A stretch of 64,000 nt of DNA, taken from Camellia lanceoleosa (Eukaryota > Streptophyta > Magnoliopsida > Ericales > Theaceae). Within the stretch, counting starts at the first letter, position 1. Each line of letters starts with the position of its first letter. Made by a program: the position numbers and the translations under genes. The notes below the pieces were generated by a model. It did no database searches. It worked only from the letters and a program-made list of their open reading frames with translations, and was not told the DNA's origin. Below are positions 22,894-32,773 of this stretch, one piece after another. Where the stretch lies: assembly GCA_025200525.1 (NCBI GenBank), contig CM045770.1:121497429-121561428 (forward strand). The letters are read 5' to 3'.

Positions 22894-22901
22894 GTAACCT
22901 G

Positions 22902-22913
22902 GCTCTGATACCA
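22902..22913 (-). other. Primer-binding site of B (initiator tRNA-Met)
   Basis: Reverse strand TGGTATCAGAGC, two bases after the 5' LTR end. Confidence 0.93.
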
Positions 22914-22915
22914 AA

Positions 22916-23260
22916 TAATATGAATTTTGTATAAGAAGAGAACAGAGGCTTAGAAGAACAGAGACTGGAGTGAGAGAGAGATAGAGGTTTTTGAGACTGT
23001 AACTATCTGCCCTTTTATTCCAAAAGTTCCCAGGCCATTTATAAGGCAAATGAGAACACACCAACTACAAGATGTATCAACCATAAATAAAAACGTGGCA
23101 CAAATTGTGGAAGCATAAGCAACCATTACAACCATTATTGAAAATAATCTACAACTAATTCCTATTATGGAGGCAACAGTTCAATAGTTCCTATTCTCAT
23201 GCTAAGTCCTATTCTCATTCATGATCCACTCCCAAAAGCAGTAAGGCAACGGACATATCA
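22916..23260 (-). mobile_element. Element B 5' LTR
   Basis: 345 bp, direct repeat of 18130-18478 with few differences, for example GAGAGAGATAGAGG here against a longer GA run in the other copy. Confidence 0.93.
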
Positions 23261-23265
23261 GAAGA

Positions 23266-24660
23266 CCTTCACGACGATGACGTTTTCTGAGTAATCAGCA
23301 ATGACAAAATTGCTGATGTGCCCAGTTTGTATATTAGCAAAGACAAGGGCTTAGTATGTAAGCCAAACTCTAAAATTAGTTAATTTAATTTAGTCATGTT
23401 CTACCGAGCTAACAAGCTTTTTTTTTACAGGTATAGCCGAGATACAAGCACTATATCCTCATCCCAACAAAGAGGCTATATGAACCATGTTGCGATACAA
23501 AAAGCGCAGCTGCCACGATCTACTTGATTACTCACTGAGCTACTGGTATTCGGCATAGCAGAAAAGCAAAGTGACAGATTTTCCTGTTAGAGCCGTTTCC
23601 TCCTCCAAATCCATCCCTCCTTGATATTTCTCTAATTTGGTTAACGGAAAAAGAAGAAATGACAAAGAGAAACTAGATCAAAAACCTCATCACCGTTACC
23701 TCTTCTGTGCTACCAAGGAGGATTCTACAGCCCGCGCCACCTGCCAGGCAGAGTTCAGCAACCGTGCTGGCCTTGGCCTCCACCGTCACTCCATCCAACT
23801 GCATCAAATCTTACTAGGCTGGCAAAAGGGTTTGCTTAGTTGATCCTTCAACCGATCTCATGGCCGAGCTAAGCAACGAGCATGTTGTAGAGGTTATGCC
23901 CGCTCTTGCCTAGCAGTCGAAGTTAAAGCACTAGGGCAAGGACATCTGGGCCAATGTTTCTATCAAAGAGAACAAGGAGCACCTGCTTGCCTTTGATTTG
24001 TTGAAGTCCCTACTATTGCCCGACGACATGCTTGGGAGCGACCACATTCCAGACACTCGGATGGTTAAGTCTGCGGTGAAGTCCATGGCCAAGGTAAGTG
24101 TTCTTACATAATTTGTTTAATTGTTTGCTCAGTTTTTGCCTTCTAATCATTTTCATCTTGCAGGCGATCCAAAAGACCCACCTAGTGATGGACCGAGTAG
24201 TCAATCTGCGGTAGAAGGTGGTTGACACCACCGTGCAAGGGAAGTATCTTGAGGCCAAGTTAGAGCAAGGCAAAGCTTCACTTGAGATAGCCAATGTAGA
24301 CAATGCCAGACTTCTCGGCTAACTTAGCAGCGCTGACCAGGAGCGGGAAGTTACCTGTGTCAAGCTTGAAGAGCTGAAGATACAGATTACTGAAGCCAAG
24401 AAGGCAACCGAAGACCCTTCAAGAAGGCTAAGAACAGCTATACGAAGCAAGTCGAGACCACCAAGGACATCTTCTTCCAATCTGGCTGGAAAACGGCTTG
24501 CGAGAGCTCAGTTACGATTTTTTAACCAAGGTTTTCACCTCTCCTCCCCCTTACTTCCATTCGGACTACATGGTTCCTTATGCTGAGAATGTCTTCAATG
24601 CTCTATAAGAGGAGAAAGCTAAAGAAGAGGTGGAAGCTGCACCAGCCGAGCTTGGTAAGG
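23266..24660 (+). pseudogene. Element A antisense ORF, second part with two introns and a coiled-coil-like region
   Basis: The exon resumes after B's TSD with DLHDDDVF-stop-VISNDK and SLYISKDKG, where the stop is probably TGG to TGA. A plausible intron runs from GT near 23354 to a polypyrimidine tract and AG at 23430. A later exon from the ATG at 23860 reads MAELSNEHVVEVMPALA, then DIWANVSIKENKEHLLAFD and MVKSAVKSMAK. There it meets a textbook donor AAG/GTAAGT at 24094 and acceptor TTGCAG at 24163 (70-base intron), and the frame continues AIQKTHLVMDRVVNLR. Beyond lies a charged, helical, coiled-coil-like region (KLEELKIQITEAKKA). Many stops show decay. The function of these antisense ORFs is unknown. 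Confidence 0.55.
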
Positions 24661-24929
24661 ACAAAGAGGTCGCTGTAACCAAGCAAAAATAAGCTACTGC
24701 TGGCGATGATTTTGTTGATGACATGTCCCTTTTCTTGTTTGACTTGTTTATTTTCTTTTTTTTCCTTTTCTTTGCTTTTCAGACATTACAACCTGGTTAT
24801 CTACCCTACCTTTTGTACTCAACTTTAACTATCGATGGGAATTTCCAAGTTTTTACCATCTTCAATTTCCAAATTGATGCATATTTTTCATTATAAAATC
24901 GAGAAAAAACACCTTGGGCTAGCAACCTA

Positions 24930-25867
24930 ATCTGTCGAGCAATTTTAGCTCAATAATAAGTCTAGAGTTGGACAAATCGTCAACCCGACATGCTAAGCAA
25001 AATCAGCGTGGCAATAAGCATAGGAGTTGAACAAATCATCAACCCAATATGTCAAGCAAAATTAGCTCAGCAATAAGCTTAAGAGTTGAAAAAATCATCA
25101 ACCCAACCTGTCAAGAAAAATCAACTCAACAATAAGCTTCAGTGTTGAGCAAATCATCAACCCAACCTGCCAAGCAAAATCAGCTCGGTAATAAGTTTAA
25201 GGGCAGAACAAATCATCCACCCAATTTGCCAGGCAAAATTAGCTCGACAATAAGCTTCGGGGTCGAACAAATCATCAACCTAACCTGCCAAGAAAAATCA
25301 GCTCAGCAATAAGCTTAGGAGTTAAGCAAATCATCAACCCAACTTGCCAGGCAAAATAGGGCTGAACAAATCATCCACCCAATTTGCCAAGCAAAATCAG
25401 CCCGACAATAAGCTTAGGGGTTAAACAAATTATCAACCTAACCTGTCAAGCAAGATTAGCTTGGTAATAAACTTTGGGGCTGAACAAATCATTAACCCAA
25501 TCTGCCGACAAAATCAGCTCAACAATAAGCTTAGGGGTTAAACAAATTATCAACCTAACCTGTCAAGCAAGATTAGCTCGGTAATAAACTTTGGGGCTGA
25601 ACAAATCATTAACCCAATCTGCCGACAAAATCAGCTCAACAATAAGCTTAGGGGTTAAACAAATCATCAACCGAACCTACCAAGCAAAATCAACTCGGTA
25701 ATAAGCTTAGGTGTTGAACAAATCATAAACCCAATTTTGCCGAGCAAAATTAGCTCGACAATAAGTTTCGGGGTTAAGCAAATCATCAACCCAACCCGCC
25801 AAGCAAAATCAACTCAGCAATCAACTTAAGGGTCGAACAAATCATCAATTCAAGTGGCTGAGCAAAA
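24930..25867. repeat. 60-bp tandem array in element A, about 15 units
   Basis: Units follow AACAAATCATCAACCCAACC, then a TGCCAAGCAAAATCAGCTCG-type block, then CAATAAGCTTAGGGGTTG. One segment is duplicated as a two-unit block of about 118 bp (around 25405-25640), showing higher-order amplification. It lies between A's integrase end and the antisense ORF, the region where Tat elements are known to grow tandem repeats. Confidence 0.93.
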
Positions 25868-26453
25868 TCAGCTTAGCGGACTTGTTGCCCATTGTCGATG
25901 GCAATATAATAGATTTGCTGTGTTGATTTTTTCAGAATTGTTGGCTTGGTCATCTAGATTTTCCAGGTAGTATGCCTTTTTGCCTGTCAAATCAGTTATC
26001 TTATAATGTCCTTCCCAATTTACTCCTAATTTTTCTTCGCCTGGCATCAGGGTGTTGCCCATTATTTTTCACCATACCCAATCCCTAATCTTGAACTGTT
26101 TGGGATACACAGTCTTGTTGTACTTCTTGGATAGCTCTTGTTGATATGCGATGTGGATTTACACCTTTTTCCCTCTGTTCTTCGGTGAGTTGCAATTCTA
26201 GGGCGATGGCTCTGGTGTTCACGTTTGGGTCAAAGTTTTCACTCTAGATGGTAGGCATGTTGATCTCAAGCGAGATGACTGCCTCCATGTCGTAAGCAAA
26301 AGGCGTCTCATTTGTCGATAGCCTAAGCGTTGTTTGGTAGGCCTAGAGGGCACTAGGAAGTTCCTTGGCCCACTTTCCCTTCGCTTTCTCCAGCATTTTC
26401 TTTAATCCGTCCAAGATGGTCTTGTTTGACGCTTTAGCTTGGTCATTCAATTG
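25868..26453 (-). pseudogene. int: Element A integrase, C-terminal part
   Basis: It continues the integrase core directly across element C: GYP on one side joins QLNDQAKASNKTILDGLKK here. The catalytic Glu position of the usual NGQ-E-ASNKT reads Lys (AKASN). Further motifs are KGKWAKELPSAL, STNETPFAYDMEAVI, LEINMPT and, at the end, KLGVNWEGHYKITDL with a CHRQW terminus. Several stops interrupt it. The 60-bp array starts immediately after the last codons. Confidence 0.88.
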
Positions 26454-26458
26454 AGGAT

Positions 26459-28990
26459 TGTCATGACCCGAACCCGCCCCTGTGGGTTAAGGACATAACC
26501 GGCCAGTAATCATGAGATTACCTAGGGCCTCAAACCAAACCAAATGTATTTTAACATAGTTAATGGGGGCCTAACGGAAGCAATTTAAAACTTTGTCCAT
26601 AGAGCTGTGCTTACATGGCACATCATAACAAAACATACATATGTACATTAATAACTCACAATAGAAGTACAGTACCTTAAAGTTCTGTACAGACAGGATC
26701 ATCCAAAACTAAGTCAACCCATGAAAACTATATACAGACATGTTCAAAGACTTCTCCAATAAGACAACATAAAACAAAATGACAAAAAAGGTGAAGACGA
26801 GTCTTGTGCGTGAGACGTAAGGGCTGACTCTTCAAAATCTTTGTTGTTCCACACGTACTTCACTGGGGCTGGGTTTGGACTTCTCTTGGCTCACCTACAA
26901 ACACATGAATGAGCGTGAGCGATAGCCCAGTGAATAATATCAAATAAAGGAGTTATACAAACGATACGTAGAACAACATGCTTCAAATGGCCTTGGGCCC
27001 AATTCATATTTCCATTTAACATATATATATATATATGCAATTTAAGTCAAGTGACTATGGTTCCAAACATACTGGCCTTTGGCCCATTTACCTTCCATTT
27101 GTCAAATTGGCCTTTGGCCCATTCAGATTTTCATGTCAAATTAGCCTGTGGCCCATCCAGATTTTCATGTCAAACTGGCCTTTGGCCTATTCATTGATGT
27201 CAAACTGGCCTCTGGCCCATTCATTGATGTCAAACTGGCCTTTGGCCCATTCATTGATGTTAAACTAGCCTCTAGCCCATTCATTCATGTCAAACTGGCC
27301 TTTGGCCCATTCATTGATGTCAAACTGGCCTTTAGCCCATACATTGATGCCAAATTGGCCTCTGGCCCATTCATTGATGTCAAACTGGCCTCTGGCCCAT
27401 TCATTGATTCATATCAAACATTTGTCCGTAATTCAAACTAGCAAACTTATAAGGCTTATAAGGAAGTAAGCAATTGGACAAATGACAACTTCAAAATATC
27501 GATATTACTCACAGTGATCGGTTGGTTGGTTTGCCCTGGAGCTCGACCCTACACATTCCATGAACACAAAAGGGTCACAAACAATTCGATCCGTTCTAAA
27601 TTCACATATTCCTCTTTAGGCTTCATTCTTATCTCTTTAACTAAATTATAATGCTCCATGCATGCCTAAGAGTACTTAGAAGTGAAAAAGAACAGAAAAT
27701 GAAACACAGGATGTCTTTTCAAAATTTGAAGAGGGGTCTCGCCGGCGTGGACTTCCCTTCGAAATGACCCTTGAGGCCTGCAAAAGTACTGGATATGTCA
27801 AATTTACGCTCGATCGTGAACTCTGGCTCTCGAGCGGAAGGCCTCACTACATGGCTGCCCGCTCGAGTTTGAACTTTCTCGCTCGAGCGGACATCCAAGT
27901 CTACAAAAATACTGGGAGCACAAATTTCCCGCTCGATCGTCTCTTCCCCCGCTCGAGCGGCCATAAAAAATTTTGGGTTTTCCAGAACACATTCTTGAGC
28001 TTCAACTTGATGTTCAAAGGTTCCAAATGCATGATTTCGGCTCAAACTTCACATATATATATACTAGCATGGTATAAACACTAAATTTCAATATTATGAA
28101 GCTTAATTCCAAGAATTTCTCACATGCATGCCTCAAATTAACCCAAACTCATCACCAACACATCAAATTCAAACATGCAAAGCTCACACCTCCATGATCT
28201 ACACTTGCATGTGAGAGATATTTGTTATTCTCAATTTAATTGGTGGAGAGATGATCAAATACATGGATTTCAAACAAGATTCATCATGGATTGCACAATT
28301 TATGCTTAAATATGGAAATTTATAGCAATTTCCTACATGCATGCCTCTAATGACTTCAAATATAACAAAATCAACTCAATTCCTCATAATCAATTTAGTC
28401 CATGTTCTTGACCATTATTCAAACTTGAATTCATAAGATGATAACTTACAATTCATGAATTCAGTTACCTAGAGGCTTAATTCTCCTAATCTATAGCAAA
28501 ATCTTGAGTTTAATCTTCAAATTCCCGAACCTTGAGCCAAGATCACACAATTCTTTCCCTTTCTCTCTCTATAGCCGGCCCTCTCTCTCTCTCAAGGCAC
28601 AAAATCTGATTTTTGAGCTCAAGTGTATCAATTAAGTGTATAGTGCCTCTTTACATAAGTTCCCACTAGCACCAAAATAATAATAAATAATTGGGCACTA
28701 ATTCATCAATTTAATCAATTTAATCTGATCCGAATCAATTTTTCAGTTAAACTTCACCGTAGGCTCTAAAAATTATGCCAATCACAATGGCGCGATCAAT
28801 TTCGGTTTCGGTGGCCTATAGGGCCTTCAATTTAATTTCCAAAGTAGATAATCAAACAGATATTCCTACGGTGAACAGATAGAAATTCAAAACCACATAT
28901 TTTCACATAATGGCACACAAAATCATATTAAACACATAGGCATACTCATATTAAGGACCAATTAACATATTACAGAACAGGGATATCACA
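26459..28990 (-). mobile_element. Element C 3' LTR
   Basis: 2532 bp from TGTGATATCCC (28990) to GGGTCATGACA (26459) on the element strand. Its half from about 27766 to 28990 aligns with the truncated 5' LTR. It carries a 30-bp tandem array and a GCTCGAGCG cluster at 27810-27960. Confidence 0.92.
27075..27415. repeat. 30-bp tandem array in C's 3' LTR, about 11 units
   Basis: Units read GTCAAACTGGCCTTTGGCCC followed by ATTCATTGAT with few changes. Because 30 is a multiple of three, all frames stay open and give repetitive ORFs (SNWPLAHSLM), which I do not regard as genes. Confidence 0.93.
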
Positions 28991-29005
28991 GTCTTCCCCC
29001 CTTTA
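28991..29005 (-). other. Polypurine tract of C
   Basis: Reverse strand TAAAGGGGGGAAGAC immediately before the 3' LTR start TGTGATA. Confidence 0.87.
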
Positions 29006-29039
29006 GGAAGTTTGGTCCTCCAAACTTAATTTACCTTCG

Positions 29040-30412
29040 TCGGGAAACAAATGTGGATAGCGTAGTCGCATTTCTTCCTCTTTTTCCCATGTAGCATCCG
29101 TCCCATAATGTTCTTTCCATTCCACTTTCACCATTAGGATGGACTTGCTTCTCAATTGTTTCACTTGCCGATCAACAATTCATTCCGGCCATTCGGCGTA
29201 TTCCATATTTTCATCAATAGCTACCTGGTGATAATCAATCACATGAAACGGGTCTCGGAGGTAACCCCTCAATATCGGCACATGAAACACGTTATGGATT
29301 TGTTCGAATCCCGGTGGCAAAGTAACTATATAGGCAACTGGGCCAAGCCTTTCCAGAATCTGAAACAACCCAATGTAACGGGGCGACAACATGGCCTTCT
29401 TCCCAAACTTGACTTGGCCCTTCACCGGAGATACATAGATGAACACATGGTCACCAATCACATGCTCGAGAGGTCTTCTCCGAACATCTGCATAATTCTT
29501 TTGTCGATCCTGAGCTGTTTTGAGCCTTTGCCGAATAGTTTTGATTTTCTCAGAAGTATCTTGCGCAATTTCAGGCCCAAGTAAAGCTCTATCCCCGACC
29601 TCTGTCCAACAATTTGGTGAGCTACACCTTCTACTATACAAAGCCTCGTATGGTGCCATACCGATGCTGGAGTGGAAGCTGTTATTGTAAGCAAATTCCG
29701 CAAGTGGCAAATAGTCTTCCCAACTCCCCTGAAAATCCAAAGCACATATCCGAAGCATATCTTCCAAAGTCTGTATTGTTCGTTCTGATTGCCCATCGGT
29801 CTGTGGATGGAATGCAGTACTGAACCTTAGTTCCATCCCCATAGCTTCCTGCAAACTCTTCCACAGTCGAGATACAAATTTCGAATCTCTGTCCGACACA
29901 ATAGATACCAGAACTCCGTGTAAACGGATGATCTCATCAACATAAATAGTAGCCAATCTATAAGCATTAAACGTAGTTTTGACAGGCAGAAAATGTGCAG
30001 ATTTAGTCATTCTATCAACTACAACCCAAATAGAATCCATACCTCGAGAAGTCCGAGGTAGGCCAACAACAAAATCCATAGTCACATGCTCTCACTTCCA
30101 TTTAGGAATAGGGAGAGGTTGCAGTAGACCGCCCGGTTTCTGATGTTCAACTTTAACTTGCTGACACTGAAGACATTTGGACACATATTCTGCAATCTCT
30201 TTCTTCATTTTAGGCCACCAATAGGTTTGTTTCCAATCCCGATACATTTTATTATTACCCGGATGCATAACAAATGCTGATTTGTGGGCTTCATCTAAAA
30301 CCCTCTTCTTTAGTTCCGGAATGTCTGGGACACACATTCGGTTTCGAAATCTCAACACTTCATTTACAACGCCAAACTCTGTTTTTGGACTTGTCTCAAA
30401 TTCATCAATCAC
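29040..30412 (-). pseudogene. int: Element C integrase with chromodomain-like end
   Basis: The zinc finger (HKSAFVMHPG ... CLQCQQVK, 30412-30092) is separated by one stop at about 30090 from a 301-codon core that is fully open. The core has MDFVVGLPRTSRG, SDRDSKFVSRLW and DGQSERTIQ, so the DDE triad is intact, then GDHVFIYVSPVKGQ, LSPRYIGLFQILERLG and HNVFHVPILRGYLRDP. After a TGA near 29180 the frame continues into a chromodomain-like IVDRQVKQLR ... DATWEKEEEMRLRYPHLFP ending. This is the best preserved integrase in the window, though still stop-containing. Confidence 0.9.
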
Positions 30413-30640
30413 TTTCTTGAGAAACTCATCATCTTTCTATGTCTGCTTGATTTCATCAATAATTGCCGGCTCGGCTGTAATAGCGGCTATCAATCTGCCT
30501 TGTTCACACATTACCACTTCAATTTCAGACTTCTCAAAATCTTGCAAGATCTCTTTCTATTTAGTAAGCAAACAAGCCATACTCCCCGTTGATTTTCTGC
30601 TCAAGGCATCAGCAACTGTGTTAGCTTTCCTGGGGTGATA

Positions 30641-30891
30641 CTAAATCTCTAAATCATAATCCTTTATCAGTTCCAGCCATCTCCTCTGTAGCATATTCAA
30701 CTCTTTCTGCGTGAAGAAGTATTTCAGACTTTTGTGATCCGTGTAGACTTCACACTTTGCTTCATATAGATAATGCCGCCAGATTTTTAAAGCAAAAACA
30801 ACCGCAGCCAATTCTAGGTCATGCATTGGATAATTCTTCTCATGTGGCCTCAACTGTCGGGAGGCGTAAGCAATAACCCTTCCGTTCTGCA
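30641..30891 (-). pseudogene. Element C RNase H remnant fused to LTR sequence
   Basis: The frame from 31093 to 30641 starts in LTR sequence and passes without a stop into RNase H ([56 protein letters not shown]). The junction at about 30891/30892 is the deletion point: RT and everything upstream are absent. The 150-codon chimeric ORF is an accident of the deletion, not an evolved gene. Confidence 0.87.
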
Positions 30892-32106
30892 GACCCTTGA
30901 GGCCTGCAAAAGTACTGGAGAAGTCAAATTTACACACGATCGCGAACTCTGGCGCTTGAGCGGAAGGCCTCACTACATGGCTCCCCGCTCGAGTGTGAAC
31001 TTTCCCGCTCGAGCGAACATCCAAGTCTGCAAAAATACTGGGAGCACGAATTTCCCGCTCGAGCGTCTCTTCCCCCGCTCGAGCAGGCATCAAAAATTCT
31101 GGGTTTTCCAGAACACATTCTTGAGCTTCAACTTGATGTTCAAAGGTTCCAAATGCATGATTTCGGCTCGAACTTCACATATATATATACTAGCATGGTA
31201 TAAACACTAAATTTCAACATTATGAAGCTTAATTCCAAGAATTTCTCACATGCATGCCTCAAATTAACCCAAACTCATCACCAACACATCAAATTCAAAC
31301 ATGCAAAGCTCACACCTCCATGATCTACACTTGCATGTGAGAGATATTCATTATTCTCAAGTTAATTGGTGGAGAGATGATCAAATACATGGATTTCAAA
31401 CAAGATTCATCATGGATTACACAATTTATGCTTAAACATGGAAATTTATAGCAATTTCCTACATGCATGCCTCTAATGACTTCAAATACAACAAAATCAA
31501 CTCAATTCCTCATAATCAATTTAGTCCATGTTCTTGATCATTATTCAAACTTGAATTCACAAGATGATAACTTACAATTCATGAATTCACGTACCTAGAG
31601 GCTTAATTCTCCCAATCTATCGCAAAATCTTGAGTTTAATCTTCAAATTCCCAAACCTTGAGCCAAGATCACACAATTCTCTCCCTTTCTCTTTCTATAG
31701 CCGGCCCTCTCTCTCAAGGCACAAAATCTGATTTTTGAGCTCAAGTGTATCAATTAAGTGTATAGTGCCTCTTTACATAAGTTCCCACTTGCACCAAAAT
31801 AATAATAATAAATAATTGGGCACTAATTTATCAATTTAATCTGATCCGAATCAATTTTTCAATTAAACTTCACCGTAGGCTCTAAAAATTATGCCAATCA
31901 CAATGGCGCGATCAATTTCGGTTTTGGTGGCTAATAGGGCCGTCAATTTAATTTCCAAAGCAGATAATCAAACTGATATTTCTACGGTGAACAGATAGAA
32001 ATTTAAAACTACATATTTTCACATAATGGCACACAAAATCATATTAAACACATAGTCATACTCATATTAAGGACCAATTAGCATATTACGGAATAGGGAT
32101 ATCGCA
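30892..32106 (-). mobile_element. Element C 5' LTR, truncated
   Basis: Aligns with 27766-28990 at high identity and ends at GATATCGCA, next to the AGGAT duplication. It lacks the half with the 30-bp array and the PBS-proximal end. Confidence 0.92.
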
Positions 32107-32773
32107 AGGATAGCCTGATGCTGAATCGTAGAATTCTATCTTTACCCCCTCGCAAAATCCTCTAAAGAGTTTTTCATCAAATTGGGTGCCATTGTTGGAA
32201 ATCAAGGCCTTGGGAACTCGAAATCGTGTTATTGCGTTCTGCCAAACAAATTTCTTCACATCTTTCTCCTTAATAGTGGCCAGAGGCTCAACTTCCACCC
32301 ATTTGGTGAAGTAATCTGTCGCCGCAACGTAGAACTTGTGGTTGCCTGGTGCAGTCAGCAGTAGTTCCACTATATCTAGCCCCCACATTGTGAATGACCA
32401 AGGGCTTGTGAGAGGAAGAAATTCTCTTGCTGGTTGATGAATATGGTGTGCAAACTTCTGGCACTTTTTACATTTTCTCACGTATTTTTGCATATCAGCT
32501 TACATACACGGCCACCAATATTCTTCTGAAATAGCGAAGTAAGTCAGAGATCTTCCACCGACGTGGCTTCCACACATGCCTTCATGGATTTCACAAAGAA
32601 AGGCTTCGACTTTGCCTAGATAGACACATTTCAAATATGGCCCTGTGAAGCACTTCTTGTACAAGTGGCCAGAAGGCGAAAGCCAGAATCACTCAGACTT
32701 TGCCCATATCTTGTTTGCTTCTTTCTTGTCAGTTTGCAAAGCTTTGTCTTTTAGAAAGATTATAATGGGGTCC
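32107..32773 (-). pseudogene. int: Element A integrase, zinc finger and core
   Basis: It begins right after the solo LTR with PIIIFLKDKAL, continuing the linker from the second RNase H (SWMD). The zinc finger shows HEGMCGSHVGGRSL and KCKKCQKFA. The core has WGLDIVELL (first Asp kept), KFYVAATDYFTKWVEVEPL and SNNGTQFDEKLF, where the second catalytic Asp of SDNGTQF is Asn. Element C cuts it between the second Asp and the Glu. Stops occur near 32510 and 32690. Confidence 0.88.

Larger units (their letters stand above)
18130..23260 (-). mobile_element. Element B: full-length Reina-like chromovirus (Ty3/gypsy)
   Basis: Short LTRs (18130-18478 and 22916-23260) both read TGATATGTCCG...TTCATATTA on the element strand. 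Exact 5-bp duplications GAAGA lie at 18125-18129 and 23261-23265. A tRNA-Met PBS, a single gag-pol reading order, a C-terminal chromodomain remnant and a PPT are all present in 5131 bp. Compact size, LTRs of about 350 bp and gag beginning just after the PBS fit the Reina clade. Several stops and frameshifts mark it as inactive. Confidence 0.93.
26459..32106 (-). mobile_element. Element C: internally deleted Tekay-like chromovirus
   Basis: Exact 5-bp duplications AGGAT (26454-26458, 32107-32111) flank the element. The 3' LTR is complete (26459-28990), but the 5' LTR survives only as its first 1215 bases (30892-32106), directly fused to RNase H. One deletion removed the end of the 5' LTR, the PBS, gag, protease and RT. 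Integrase and the chromodomain remain. The integrase and LTR style are close to element D, but LTR termini differ (TGTGATATCCC and GGGTCATGACA), so it is a distinct family. Confidence 0.92.

Noticed and set aside
27035..27469. Overlapping repetitive ORFs (WPLAHSLM, ASGPFIDVKL)
   Set aside because: A 30-bp tandem array keeps all frames open; it is LTR sequence of element C.
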